A stretch of DNA of 64,000 nucleotides from Ypsolopha sequella (taxonomy: Eukaryota; Arthropoda; Insecta; Lepidoptera; Ypsolophidae): NCBI GenBank assembly GCA_934047225.1, contig OW203983.1, forward strand, positions 43,024,310 to 43,088,309, in the 5' to 3' direction. The position numbers and the translations under genes are program-made. The notes beneath the pieces were generated by a model, which saw only the letters and a program-made list of their open reading frames with translations, was not told where the DNA came from and made no database searches. This document shows, piece after piece, positions 11,801 to 26,800 of this stretch; position 1 is the first letter of the stretch, and each line of letters opens with the position of its first letter.

Positions 11801-14800
11801 GCGAGCACTGCATAAGGACGCGTCGCTCGCAAAATAGGAGAAAATAATAGTTTTCAAATGGACGCGACGGAGGGAAAAAATCTCTATAACAAATGATTTC
11901 TAACCGACTTCAAAAAAGGAGGAGGTTCTCAATTTGACTGTAAGTTTTTCTTTTTTTTTGGCGTTGTTATCAGCTCTCGTTTGCTACTTTGACATTAGAA
12001 TTGAAGCTATTCCATGATATTTTGAGGTGTTATGCCAGGGCCACAGCTTTAGGCTTCTGGCGGCGCTTCTTGCTGCGCTTCCAGGCGGTTTTTGCGACGG
12101 GCTTTGCATTGCCGTCGGCGCCTTTGACCGCATTGGATGTATAGCGCGCTCGCTCGCTCAAAGCGCTCGACTATAGGTTCGTCCTGTGCGGTTGATCACT
12201 GGTGTGGCTCCCTGCCTCCCCGCACACCGCAAGTCACTCAAAGCCGGACAAGACGCGCGAGCGGCGACCCATGGCCGGCTCTATACAACTTCATACATTT
12301 GTTCTCACTGCCAGCGCCGTCGCAAGAAGAACCGCTTGGCGCGCCTCTGGAAGCCTGAAGCTGTGGGCGACCGGTTACTTGTACCATAAAAGTTACAGAA
12401 TGATCGTTACCATTCTCATTTTACTGTAATTTTGACGACATGAAAGAGTAAACTTTATAATCAAATACTAAACATATATACTGATTATATTGATACATTG
12501 ACTACCGATCATACTGAATAAAGAGACATAACTGCGAAAATAAAAATAAAAACCTTCCAAGTGAGAGTCAGACTCGCGTACCTAAAGTTCCGTATCGTGG
12601 ATGATACATTTTATTTTATCATTTTGATTTTTCGTGAATAAATTTCTCAGCCGCTATATTTTTCCTGTAAACACATATTACCATGATGTTTTTCATATTT
12701 TTCGGTCCACTAGTTTTGGAAATAAGGGGGGGATATTCATTTTTTGTAGTTTTGAACTAAATATAGCCAGACCATATATTTTTACAATAAACTTTTTAAT
12801 ACCTACAATTTGATACCCATATTGTATTTTTATAAAACATCTTTGTATTTATTTTACTTCTTTTTTTATATTTACGATGTGCGCTCAACTTTTTTAAATT
12901 ACTATAGTTTTTCTGTAATTGGCCATGGCCAGTTATGATACATTATCGACATTTTTTTCAAATTCTTCGGATCACCAGTTTCGGAGTATCATAACATACA
13001 TATTTTTGTGTTTTTTTTTAAATCAGTGCCAGTAAATATAGTAAAAGTTATATTTTTACAATCAGCTTTTTAAGATCTACAATTTGATATACCCATATTG
13101 TATTTTAGGATAATATTCTTTTTTTATTTTTCTCACTTTTGTTTTGGATATATTTTGAATTTTTTTTTAATTTTAATTTTTTTTTTTTCACCTTGCTATG
13201 TGGGCATAAGGTTGTGTCATACGGATGGACGGCCGGACGGATGGACGGACGGTCAACAGAGTCTCACCATAAAGGTTCCTTTTGTACCTTTTAGGTAACA
13301 CGAAACCCTACAGAATACTTTCTTAGAATTCTTACTAACTCTGAGAACCTACCATTTTGTAAACGTTGTTCAGTATGATCAGTAGTTTATATGGTGTCAT
13401 TTAAAGATACCTGTTAATTGAGGTGTCCCTTATTTTTCAAAGAATTTAGTTTTTAAACGCATACCATCCCAATTTATTTAATAGGCCCTAAAACACCTTG
13501 TAAAATAGGTTTAACCTGTGCTGACTTAGGTGGAAACATGTGAGGAATTTTGTATTATCCCATAGTATGACATACGATTGTGTGATTATGTGTTTGAATG
13601 CTAAGCTTAGTTTTAGATCTGCACGTACCATTTTTTTTTAAATGCTATGTCATCATTAATTTATATTAAATACTTTTTGATTACGAAATGTAACCACATA
13701 GTTATTACAAAAATAATGTATATTATGGGGAAGTGCGTTTAATTAACAAATTACCAAATTATAAAATTCACGGTATTTTTAACATTAATTTCTATCTCTA
13801 GTAACTAATGTTAAAAGACAAATAACTAGTTAATAACTTCGATAAATTAGTGAGGCACATCCATTTAACAACTTGTATTTCTTGCATAATCATAATTTCC
13901 TTACCAAAACAACGAGTGAAATTGCTACGAGTCTCAGTTATTTAATTTGAAAGACCTACTAGAAAAACCTTGTAAATTCATTCCTAATGAAAAACAGGTC
14001 TTCCACGTGTATGTAAGTCCCTTGTACACAAGGGATCTGTTTTATGTAAACTGTACATGTGATATCTGTTTAATGTAAACTGTACTATCAGGGAAAAATA
14101 CGCTGGCCCACTTTTAACCCGTATTGCATGGTGATAAGAGCGAAAAGTGGGTCTGTGGCAATTTCTTCGATGGTACATTTGATATCTGTTTGAAACAATG
14201 CCTCATACTCTTCACCTTAACCTTTAAAATGTGAAGTAAACGAAGATTTTTTTCTCATAAGCTGAAAGTAAATTGAGGCGCTGAGCGCAAAAATAGTGCA
14301 ACCCACATTCAAATTTTCGATATTTTTATGATATATTGATGTGTAGAATTGATGTGCGTGATGTGTAGTGCCTTGAGGTTCTTACTGCTAAAGTGGTGAA
14401 AGTCACCTTTATCCCTTTGAGATTCTTTTATAAAAATTTATATCAAGAACCTCAAAAGCATAAATGTGGGTTACACCACTATTGCGCTCAGCGCCTCAAT
14501 TATATACCGAAGCTTCTCTAAAATTGTTGCCAATATTGAGAATCATAAAAATTATAACAAATACACAACATTTCTCTAAAAAAGAAACAGGAGTCGCATA
14601 CTTCAGAAAGATTTTTATTAAAATAGTATCGCAATGACAATGACAATAATTGTTATTATTTCTCAACAACGCCAGCAATAATCTCCGAGCGAAAATATTC
14701 TGGAAAAAATTTCAATACAAAAATGGTGTACCTACATGTGTGTATGTAGAAAACCTCATTGTTACAGTATTGCTTACTTTGCTCCAACGAGGGATTTAGG

Positions 14801-17800
14801 GTTCCATTCATTGCCATTATATGAAACTGAACAGATTCGCTCCTTTAGGTGACCTTATTTTGATAGAAGACAATTAAAGGCAGATAATTTCAGATGAATC
14901 TGACATCTAACTTAATTTATTACCTACTTCTTTCGTTTTTTCTTGTGCAGTATTACAGTCAACAAACATAATATAACCAGGCCCTATAATACAAACAATG
15001 ATAAAACACAGTGACTACTTGATTAAGTATTTCTTATAGTATTGAAAATCGTCACGACATGAATCCCCGAGGGGGTGTCAGAGGTGTTTCCGAGTATGGA
15101 CTGTGAAACGCAAGTCACAATCCACACTCATACATCCACGTTTCACAGATGATTAATTGTGAGCCCTATTGCCGTACTCCTACGGGCACAAAAAAATGGC
15201 CCCACATCTTAATCTGTACAGTATGTAACCGCGACCTCCGGATATGTGGTCCAGTGCTTGAACCACTAAACAGCTAGGTCACATATCTTACGAACAAAAT
15301 ATTTGCGGCGGGCCTGGTTATATTTTTTTTGTTGACTCTACCTATATAATTTCTAGGTAAAGGCATTGGCAGCCGTTTCGACGACAATCGGCTGACGCTC
15401 CGCATCCATCGTGGACGTGGGTCTGCAGCCAGACCTCACGGGTCCCCGCTGTCCACAGCCTCGAATCATTCTACCAGCACCTCCTTGAGTGCCTCGCCTG
15501 AACGCTTGAGAAGGTAACTCTTCATTTAGATACCCTTTGAATCTGTTAGTTTTTTTTCTAGCTGCTATATTAAAACTAAACGCAAACAAAAATCTTAAAA
15601 TCGAATACAGATGTAAACTATAAAACACCACTTTAAGAACAAAAAAAATCGAAATGAATAATTATGGGGCATATCGCCGCCATCTTGTGGCAGAGTCCTA
15701 AAAGGCTGGCGGTATTCCCTCGTTGAACACATAAAATCAGATGTTGTGCGAGGTATTCCCTAGTCCTCGGGTTGTCTGAGAAGCTAACCAGCCGTGAAGA
15801 AATCTCTTTGAAGAGAGACCTCGCTTCTGAACCCCACGGCCCGAGGGATTCAACACCAAAAGGTACAAACATGTATTGTTTAAATATATAAAAGAATACC
15901 CAACGAATAAACGCATAGACCTATAGGAACATGAAATTTGGTCATACAGTCAGGACCAAAAGTATATATATATCGTAAGCGGCCAAAAACCAAAGGCCAC
16001 ATATCTAAACACGCTTAGAGTCCAATAATATGCGAACATAATGTCAAAACCAAAATTGCTCTACACCAACTGACTCAATAATTTGTAAGGAACGATCTGT
16101 CCAAATATATGTATACAAATGAGATTACATAAATAACTATACCATACAAAGCTAGAGTATTTGAATTTAGAATTTAATTTCGAACGTGTAAAATGAGATC
16201 ATGCAACGTCTACCATGACGACGACGACGACGACGTTGCCATATCTTTCCATGCCAATGTTCTCTTCAGATTATTTATTTCAAAAGTTTATAGAGTATTA
16301 AAAGATAGAACATGACTAAGCTGTAAACATAGGAGTCTAATTACTGTAAGATGGTACTATTAAAATAATCATGCACAAATTAATTGAAAATCTAGTATTG
16401 ATAAACTGTGTTTTTTCATCAAAAACCTAAAATCCTACGGTCGGGACTGAACTCGAGGAAGTTTAAGTAGCTGTATTCCATATTCAGTCAATCCCGCTTA
16501 CTCGTATTAATTGGTTTGACCCTTTTATCAAAACTGCAGGCCTATTATGTATCTCTAGTTGCCTTCTGTACTGGGTGCCTATCATCAAAAACATAGATAT
16601 ACCATCGAATTCCGATTTCCTAAGGATATGTTCGCACTTCAAGTGACGACACAGATTGTTAATGGTTCAATACCCACTAAAGGCAATTTTGAAATTTCAG
16701 TTTTTATCTATGTTTTTGATGATAGGCACCTAGTATAGTTGGCAACTAAAGATACAGAATAGGGGGGCAGGTCGTATTTTGTCGACTGCAGCGTTGGTGG
16801 TTTTTTATCACTAGTGACCACTTCTCCCGCTCGCTTGCAAGCGACTAGATGAGTCGTATCCAATTAACCAAAATTTAATGCGCAAAATTTTATTTCGGGA
16901 CACCATTCAGAAGGGCGAACGCTTCACCCCCACGGATGCTGACGAATTCCATTACGTACAGCAATACCTGATGCGACTCACCGACGAGGCCGGTGTTAAG
17001 TGGTTCTCGTACTCGCTGCCGTCCGAACGGAGCCTCAAGACTAAAATCCGCTGGCTTTCGGCAAACACACAGCCGGAAGAGCTAACGGAGGCTTTCACTG
17101 ACCTGGGATTTGAGGTCGAATACTGCAAGTCAATCAGGGCGAGAGCGGGGCGCCCCGGCTGCATATTCTACGCTCAATTTTAGAGGACACCAAACCTGAT
17201 GCCGGCCGTAAATGAGATCACCGAACTCATCTACTTGCTCGGCATCAAAATAGAAGCCTGGAGGGGGAAGCAGGGGCCTGCGCAATGCCACAGGTGCCAG
17301 CAGTTCCGGCACTCTTCCCATAACTGTCACCGCACTCTGGCTTGTGTGCGCTGCGGTGAAGAGCACCTTGCCAGAGACCATACACGTCCGAGGGAGGAGC
17401 CTGCAACTTACGCAAACTGCGGGGGCCCCCACGCAGCCAACAATACCTCCTGCCCCGTGTTCCGGAAGGAGGCCCGAAACAAAAAGGCCGGAACCATCGC
17501 TTTAACGGCGACAGCTGCCAGAGATGCCAAAGAGGCACAAGAAGTCCACGACTACCGCAGCACCAGCTGAACCCGCAACCGAGGGCCAACAGAAGCAGGT
17601 CGAAGAATAAGAGATGAGGAGACTCATAAACGCCCTCCTCCGAAAAGCCTCCGAAATGCAAACGGCCGAGCTCGTAGCGGCTCCTCTTCAATAGAGTCGA
17701 GCGCAGGCGCGGGCAAAACATCGTACACCTCGGCACACATCTCCACTGACCTGCGGGCCTATTGTGTATCTCTAGTTGCCTTCTGGACTGGGTGTCTATC

Positions 17801-20800
17801 ATCAAAAACATAGATATACTATCGAATTCCGATGTCCTAAGGATATTTTCGCACTTGAAGTGACGACACAGATTGTTAATAGTTCAATACCCACTAAAGG
17901 CAATTTTGAAATTGCAGTTTTTAGCTATGTTTTTCATGATAGGCACCTCGTGCAGTTGGCAACTAAAGATACAGAATAGGGGGGCTGTCCATAGCCATGG
18001 ACAGAGCGGTAGCCACTTCAGTCAGGGGGCCACAGACCCGATACTGAGACCCCACGCCCGAGGACTGTGGGAAGACGTCGGACGACGGAACACCATTTCT
18101 AGTAGAATACATACAGTTCGAGGCTTTTAGCCGGAAAATAATCCGGCTAATAGCTTAGTACAGTACTTATATAAAAATATTTTAATAATAATTACTTATG
18201 CGACTTTTGATAATTATTATCATTATCAAAAGTCGTGTATTATTATATAGGTACGTACTTATGCCAGATCAATTTGTTTTTTTTCTCTGAATCACCTTTT
18301 TCTTGTAATTTTAGTAAAAATTTTAGGAAATCTAAAAAGCAGCCCACTGAATTATTTATAACTCTGTGAAATATAATTTTTGCGATTAACTGTTCAATTT
18401 CAAAACATGGAAAGTAACTTTTGTTATCAGCATTGTATTGTCAGCTATACTATTATAATACTCCTTTTGATTATAAAATCATTGTTTTAGGGTTCCGAAG
18501 TCAACAAGGAACTTATAGTTTCGATATGTCTGTCGGTCTGTCTGTCTATCCGTCTGTCTGTCCGTGGCTTAGATACTTATTAATCACGCACGCCACCAAA
18601 GTGTTAAATAAAAAGCAGAAAAAAAAATGTAGGTTACCTCCCCTACACGTGGAGAGGGAATGATTTATTTTTCTCCTATTCCATTGTGTGGGGTTGTAGT
18701 TGGATAGATCGTTCAAAAATATTGCGGGTGTGTGAATTTACCATTTATCGATTCAGGGATACATTTGCGAAATACTTTAAAGTACTAATTTTTGTTAGAG
18801 TCAAGTGTCCCCCCCCGCCAGCTAAAATTCACGGCAGTATACTATATGTCGTAGCCATATCGTAGAATTGACCATTTCATGATCTGGTTGGCCATATCGT
18901 ATTTCTATTAAAATTGGGAGGGTCGCCTCGCTCCGCTCCGCTTCGCTCGGCTCCTTACTTTATCTTACATGTAAACCTAACACGCTCCTCGTTACTTCGC
19001 TCGTCATCGCACCTATTTTTTACTTTTGGTGAAATATTTTTGTTTTCATACTTTACGATCTGCCCAACCAGATCATGAAATTGTCAATTCTACGATATAG
19101 TCACGACATATATAACGAAGTTAAAAGGAAAACTATCACAGCTAAGTGATCTATATAAGTTAACGAGTAATAGTCGACCAACTTAAAATGAAAATTTTGT
19201 ACAAATTCCATTAAAAATTACTTATAATGAAGTTGTTAGTTGTATAAAACAGTAAGTAAATATAAGTTTATGAACCGTTAAGACCGCATATTGTGACGGA
19301 CAAATACGGAACCCTACACTGCGCGTCTCCCGACAAGCACTAGACCCATTTCTTTTTTTAAATAGGAAACGAAATCAAAATCTGAGTAACTAAGTTGTCA
19401 ATGGTGTCGGTTCGGTGTAACATGACTTAACTTATTTAACAGGACTAACCTTATGTTAAGTGTCCAGTCTTTGTCTTTTCTATACAGATAGAAAAGAGCG
19501 TTCGAATTAAGTTTAGCCCTGTCAAATAAGTTAAATCGTGTTCCACCGAATTGACACTACTGTCTGCTTCAAAATTATATTTCAATTGCTACTTGGTATA
19601 TCTTTCTGAGAAATATTTTCATTGCTAAGCTCTTCCCTGAAGCTACTCGTATTATCTTTATTGCGTTTCATCTTAGGTACAGACATAGTCTATGGCACAG
19701 ACAACCCAACCTTAATAAATAACCACGCCTCTTTAAATTTGAATAATATTTGGATCCTTGCTTTATGTAGTTATTTGGTTCTATTCAAATGGGCCACTGC
19801 AATATTCTGCACACAGAAACTAAATAATTATTTTTTTTCGTACTTTAGATATAATAGGGGAATTAAATTAGTTTTAACATTTAACATATTTTAAAATAAT
19901 AGCTCACATGCCCCAAATCCCCACAATTCGATCTGCTATGCTAGTTCAATGCCTAAGACCCAAGAAAGAACTACAATAAGCGCTCTGGGCGCGGGTATAC
20001 AATGGAATCGATCCGGTGTAGCACGATTTAACTTATTTAACAGGACTAAACTTAATCTAAGTGTACTGTCTTTCTCATTCTGTATCGAAAAGATAAGGAC
20101 AGAACGCTGAAATTAAGTTTAGTCTTGTCAAATAAGTTAAATCGTACTACACCGAATCGGCACCAATTAGATTAGTGACAGATACGCTGTTCTACGAGTA
20201 TTTTAATATTTGTGAGTACGGACATGTCGGACGTAAAAGGGACACTAAAACAGAATACCGTCAAAATTAAAATTTGGGGTTTGAAAGCGGGGTCCAAAAA
20301 TGTGACCCGTATCATGATTGGGTTAGAAATACCCTTGTCGCTTCGCGAAGACCACACCGTTCAGTGGGTCTACCATGAGTTTTGCATTCGGTAGACATTA
20401 TTGTTTGCGTAAAATGTTTTGTATTAGAAATTGTGGTTTCTTTAGTAAACCGCTAGGGGCGTTGTGTAATTTTTCATATAAATATTTTACGCCAGTGTAT
20501 CGAGTGCAAAACTCATGGTAGACCCACTGTATGTTATTTAAAGTTCAAATATTTATGAGCATGGTAGACACATTTACTAAAGTAATAGTCCATGCAAATG
20601 CTGATTTTGACCACAAGTACGGGTACTTTGTTGGGAATCAGCTGATTTACGAGTAATTTAGTTTCGGTTTTGATGGAGATGAAAACAAAAGGATTAAGGT
20701 GCTACGGAAAAAAATCGACACTTTTAGAACTTCTATATTTACTTCGGTAAATAATGTATAATTTTGATAAAATAGTATATTATTTTTGGAATCTTTCTCT

Positions 20801-23800
20801 AGGGATCTGTTAAAACAGAAACGCGATTGGAGAATTTAGGCTCGATAGAAATATTTATTGAAATGAGGTCTTTATCGACACCAATTCTCCTGGTTTGACA
20901 ATTTAGAATGACATATTGACTGCAATTATATTTTATTAGATGGCTTTTAACAGTATCTAGGACCTGGTTAAACAAAATTTTGATAGCATTTTTAGTACAT
21001 TTTATATTAATAAAAAACCGACTTTTTGCTACTTTTTCACGAATCCGTCCCTCTCGCACTGAGGGTTTTTTCGCATATGGAGTAACAGGGACGCTAAATC
21101 TTTTACATATCGCCTTGAGTTGTTTCGAACGTTCTGCTCCGAGACACGACGTAAAATGCAGCGGTAAATAGATCAATAACCGGTACGCAATGCAGTACAT
21201 ACTATACCAGTATAATAACAGTGAGAATATATTAATTCTCTGGAGGCTTGTTTCGGAAAAAATCCTTTCTTTGCGCGTTTAAATTGGCTACCGGCCAAAG
21301 TGTTGCGCCTCTTCTGGCTGGGCTCTTTTACATAAAATATGACCGTCTTATTAGTGTTCCGTGCCGCCAGTGGGGGAGCATCGCTTGGATATTCTTCGAC
21401 ACAGAACACATGCTCTTCGATGTCTGTCTTCTGGTCGTGCCTATGAAGCTAAATGCACAAAACTTGTCTGATGCCAGGAAATAAATAGTTCGTGACTATC
21501 AACGGATTGTCGAGATTATTGTAAATGCTGTGAGCATTATAAAAAGTATTTTTTTTTTCTTATGATTATTGAAAGTTTTTCAGATTATTGTACGCCGGTC
21601 CTAAAATTAAATGTTTGTTTTGTAACACTGTATTTTTCATGTGCTAAAAGCCTTACGTTCTTGAAATATTTCTACCGAAACCTACCCTGTTTTCATTATT
21701 TACACGGCGGAGGGTAAGGAAATTTGATTTCACTGTATAAAAATCGTGTTGTTTTGGAAAATGAGACCCCAGTCTTGTAACTGAATGTTTAAGATATCTG
21801 TAGTTACGCAAAATTTTTTGACAAAATTCGACTAATTTATCGTAAAAATTAACCGTAGATTTGACAGCTTTTGACCCTTGCCGCAAAGGGCACGTTTGAC
21901 TCGTTGCATTATTCACCAAGTCACCAACGCATGTCGGGCATTGTTGTTATGGCCGGGATAACTAAACATATTCCGTGCGGTCCGAAATAGAATTACATAG
22001 ATAAAAGCTATGAATGAATTAAAGTGTGAGCGATGACTGGTCCGTAATTTGTGAGCTAGCAAACGGTGTAAAAGATAGCTTATGATTCGGACCGCATTAA
22101 AAAAAATACATCTTAACCATACTTACCACAGAATACAATACGATTATTTTATTTTATTTCGTCAAATTGCCGTGATTCGTGATAGGACAAGAAGAGTTTG
22201 TAGCACTGTTCTTCAACGTAGACTCAGATAGCGACGGAAAAAAAATATATATATAAATTCTTCCTTTTCGACGAATAGTTCCACATAACTTTTCATTTCT
22301 TTCTCTCATGCCCGAATAAAACATATACCATGGTTTGTCTGATCTGAACTGCTGAAATAATGGAGCGAAAACCATTTTTGACATTCCATTCCGTTCAACG
22401 CTCACATCGCCTCACCTCCGTCGCATGAGCTACGAAAGTCATGCGAATGAATGAATGCATTTGCTTCACTCATGGATTATTAGCCATTCACCTCATTCAT
22501 TCGTAATCGATTTTAGCGAAATAATTCTATTTCGGAACGCAGGGAGTGTGTGTACCTGCGTATAATTTATATGTAAGTATTAACTTCAACTTGCTTAAAA
22601 ATTCAATTTGTAATTTTTATCCAAGTTTATGGCGTGGTACGGAACCACTTTCTCCTATGTACGGAACACTCGGCGCACAACACAGACTGGCACTTGTCCA
22701 GTTTTATTACCCCAATTAAGTCACCTATAAAAGTTGTTCATGTCTGTCTTTTTATTCGAATTCAGATTGTTTTGGCCCATTGTGTACAGTCGCCTGCAGG
22801 CAATCTAAAGTTTTTCGTTTTTAGGGTTCCGTAGTACCTACGAGGTACAAAAGGAACTTTATGGTGAGACTCCGTTGTCCGTCCGTCTGTCGGCATGTTA
22901 TAACTTTAGCACAGTTAAAGATACAGACTTGAAATTTGGCACAAAAATAGCATTTATTTGCCCACATAACACGATGTTAAAAAATTTGAAAAATAAAACA
23001 TATAATATCCTAAAAATACAACGTGGGTTCAATCTTACTGTAAAAATATATACTTTTAATATATTCACTGGCACTGGTTTCGAAAAATATTTGATTATTC
23101 ACAAAAAAATATATGTCCCTCCTTATCTCCAGAACCGGCGAAACGAAAAATATGAAAAAAAATCATGGTAGGTAATATTTAATGTGTTAACGTACAAATA
23201 AACCGGTTCAGAAATTCACGAGAAAAATAACAAAATTTAATTTTACATTCACGATAAGGATAAGGCACTTAAGGATAAGGCGTCTGACTCGCACTTGAAC
23301 GGTTTTTTTTTACTTTTGGGATCGACAATTTTTTTATGATTAAATTGTATCTACCAAAAAATTGTAAACCGCAGTCACGTTCAAGATTTTATGGCTGCTT
23401 TGTTAGATAGGTTTGGCACATTTGCCTTTTTTATTATTGTGTCGCAAAGTTTCATATAAGTATATTGATATTTTATGGGCCTGTGGCGATTCTGCAATTG
23501 TTGAGAATTAGTACGGACAAACAGACAAGAGACTTGGGAACTTTACGTATTAAGGCGCCTTCCCAGCGTCATCTGAAATGGACTGTATTGATAAAGTAAT
23601 TAGAAATTAAAAGTACACCATAAAGCACAATATATAAGGAAATTATAGTCGCGTATAAGAAACAGCATGAAAATATTATTCAAAGTCAAGTCGACATTTG
23701 TACCGACACAGATCGATTCAAGGCTGTTGACGGCTACTTGCCCCTTAAGTATTAATTTTTCTTCAGAAATAAACTTAGCAACGAGTCACTTCATACCAGA

Positions 23801-26800
23801 TGCCCAATTACCAGCGATATTTCTTAAGTTCGGCCGGATTCCCATTCTCGTCATCTCCCGCATCCCTCTGTAACGTCCCGGGCTAACACTGACCTATCCG
23901 ACCGGACTATATTAATGTCTTTTTAACAAATATGAAATATGAAATTATATGAAATATGAAATTAAATGAAATGAAATGAATATTTAAAGCATGCGGAAAC
24001 CGTCCCGCCTTGAATGAATTTTTATTATTATTTCACGCAATTATTTCAATATTATACCAATCCGGAGGTTGCGTGTTCAAATCTCTCGTGTGGCCTAATT
24101 TGACTTCTGTCTTTGTCCTTGTAAGGCGTGACAAGCTGTGAGTCCTTAGTTTCCGAAATGCGGCGATCGGACCACGATCAAAGATTTCAAAAGTAAAGAT
24201 AAGGGGCTATACCGTGAAAATTGACACTTTTTGAAGTTATTTATCTGCTCTTTTAATGAAGTTCCAAGTAAAATAAATTAGTATAACAATTTTAGGACCT
24301 TTTACTAGATTTTGGTCTATCAGAAACGCGATAGGAGGAATTTCATTCGATAGAAATAATTATTGAAATCAGGTCTAAATTTACACTTTTTTTGATATTC
24401 TGACAAATTACGATAGCATACAGACTTGAAAAATATTTATTTAGATGGGTTTTAACTACACCAAAATTACTGGTTATGGAATTTTTTGTAGCTATTTTAG
24501 TTAATTTTGCATTAATTTAAAACAGACTTTTTGACCATTTTCCCCGATTCCGTCCCTTTCGCACTGCGGGTCTTTCTGCCTGGAGTAACGGGGACCTTTG
24601 CTAGCACGGTATATCACCATAAGCCCTTATCGTAGTATGACAGCATCACACGTTTGGAATCAGTGCTCAACTGAACACAGTGATAGTTGGACGTCTTAAG
24701 TGCTCTTAAAGTTTAAAATTATTACGACTTTAGTAGTCTGACCAGTTCGCTGACCGTAGGTAGACAGATTGCGCACTCATAAGTGTGCGCGGGTCGGCAT
24801 TATGTTTACGCACACATTTAAAAACAATGCAATAGATTTTAGATGCCAGCCAGGGCTCATCTAAACTTTTGAAATCTTTGACCACGATAGCACTTACCGC
24901 CCATCACGTTGGAATGTAATAATAATCGTCGAAGAAACGGCGGTGTACGAGGGTGAACTGTGACTTGCATTTTACATACTCAGAAACACCTCCAGAACGC
25001 CCTTGAAGAGTCATGTCTTCCGTCATAATCACTCACGATGTATTCATTTATTTTATGTTATTAAATCATTGTAATCTGTTGCAGGCACTCAAGCGCACGT
25101 CGCGCTCACGAGAAAGTGAAGATCTCGGTATCTTATCCTTCCACGGAGCAAATCTGCCCACCCCCCACACTGTCCCGCTCGTCCAGCAGGTCTCCCAGCC
25201 CCTCGTTGTACGCAGTACACTACGAGCGGGACGGACGGGAGCTGACCGAGAGTCGCCTGCGCGTTCGACCCTCACACCACCTCTCGCCCAACCCCTTCTA
25301 TGAGGAGTGTGACGACAAGCCCAGGACCACCAGAAGGATGGGCAAGAGGAATATCAAAGCTCAGGTCTGTTGCCGTTGCGGACTTAAAGGAAGGCTGTAT
25401 GATATAGTGTAGTGTGCGTTGCGCAGCTTGAGTAGGTTCTGTCACGATCTGCTTAAAAACGATATCATCCAACAATAGATGATACTTTTGAGTATGCCGT
25501 GAACAATCAGAAAACACATCTTGAGGTTAAACTGTTTTATACCTTGCGTGCCTGTTTTGACAAACAATAAATTCATGAAAGTCACCGCGTGTGTGAAAGT
25601 ATTACTTTTTAGAAATCCTAGGTGACCTCTCACTATCGTCCGCACTATCCATTATACACTACCAACATTGAAGAATGAGAGTAAGGTACCAGACACTTGC
25701 TTTTACCTCAGTAGACTTACTGCATTTGGATGGAAAACAATTATGAGACATGACACAAACATATTGCGTGCGATGCTGGCTTGTCGGTGTTAACCTTAAA
25801 ATTAATAACCAGTAAATGTACGGCTTTGCTTCATCCATAATATCCACAAATAACTGTTGGTACTTCCACTTAAACAGGTGGCCTCTTTGCTTCCAGGTGA
25901 AGCGGTTCCGGATGGAGACGAAGGCGGCTAAGACGCTAGGCATCATCGTGGGTGGGTTCGTGTTCTGCTGGCTGCCGTTCTTCAGCGTGTACGTGCTGCG
26001 CGCATTCTGCAACCAGTGCGTCACACCCCTCGTCTTCTCCATCCTCTTCTGGCTTGGCTACTGCAACTCCGCCATCAACCCGCTCATCTATGCATTGTTC
26101 TCTAAGGACTTTAGGTATAGAATCTACTCAGATTCTACTTTTTAGTCATTCTTGTATCTGTGAAAATATTAGACTTTTATTCACGTTTACATAATGTGCT
26201 CTAACTGCCCAAAATGTTTGCCAGCCTAGCAAAATGTGAGATTTCGAGCTATGATATTATTGCCATATATGTCCATTAAGTGTAGTAAGGTTTGATCGAT
26301 AAATAGTAACGATAGAAGTAAATAAATAGTAATAGTAAAATAATAAGTAATGAACTTTTTCGTTAAACTTCGTACAGGAAACTTTAAAACTAGTAGTACC
26401 CTTAAACTAAAATTTCTCTTAAGTTCTCGAAATTGTGTGTAACATTTTGAAAATAAGAGCATATGTGATCTTTATTCAATCAACTAAGTAGTCTACTTAG
26501 TCTTGCATTAATTTTAAGCAAATGCTGTCAGGGTCTGGAAACACACACACATTTTTTAACCATATAAATATGCGTAAAATTAGCACGGTGGGCGAATAGT
26601 GCATTTGACTTCATGCGAAACCACATTTGCAAGTTCTAAGCAGCGTTTACCTCCTGTGTGGCAGTACTATATAAGTGCTAACTGTAGTACTACTTTGTAA
26701 TTCCAGGTTCGCGTTCAAGCGTATAATCTGCAAGTGTTTCTGCGGCGGCAGCGGCAGTAGCACGGCGCGACGCGACAGCGACGGCTCAGCACGCCCGCAG

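Noticed and set aside
17245..17811. 188-codon minus-strand open frame
   Set aside because: It lies opposite the GC-rich ORF1 remnant and MITE and has no recognisable motif; the plus strand explains the openness.
20212..20394. 60-codon frame with a fairly protein-like composition
   Set aside because: No known motif; it runs into the terminal repeat of a MITE and lacks splice context.
21248..21484. 78-codon frame and its minus-strand partner
   Set aside because: Both strands are open across the same repeat-like sequence and neither shows a family signature.
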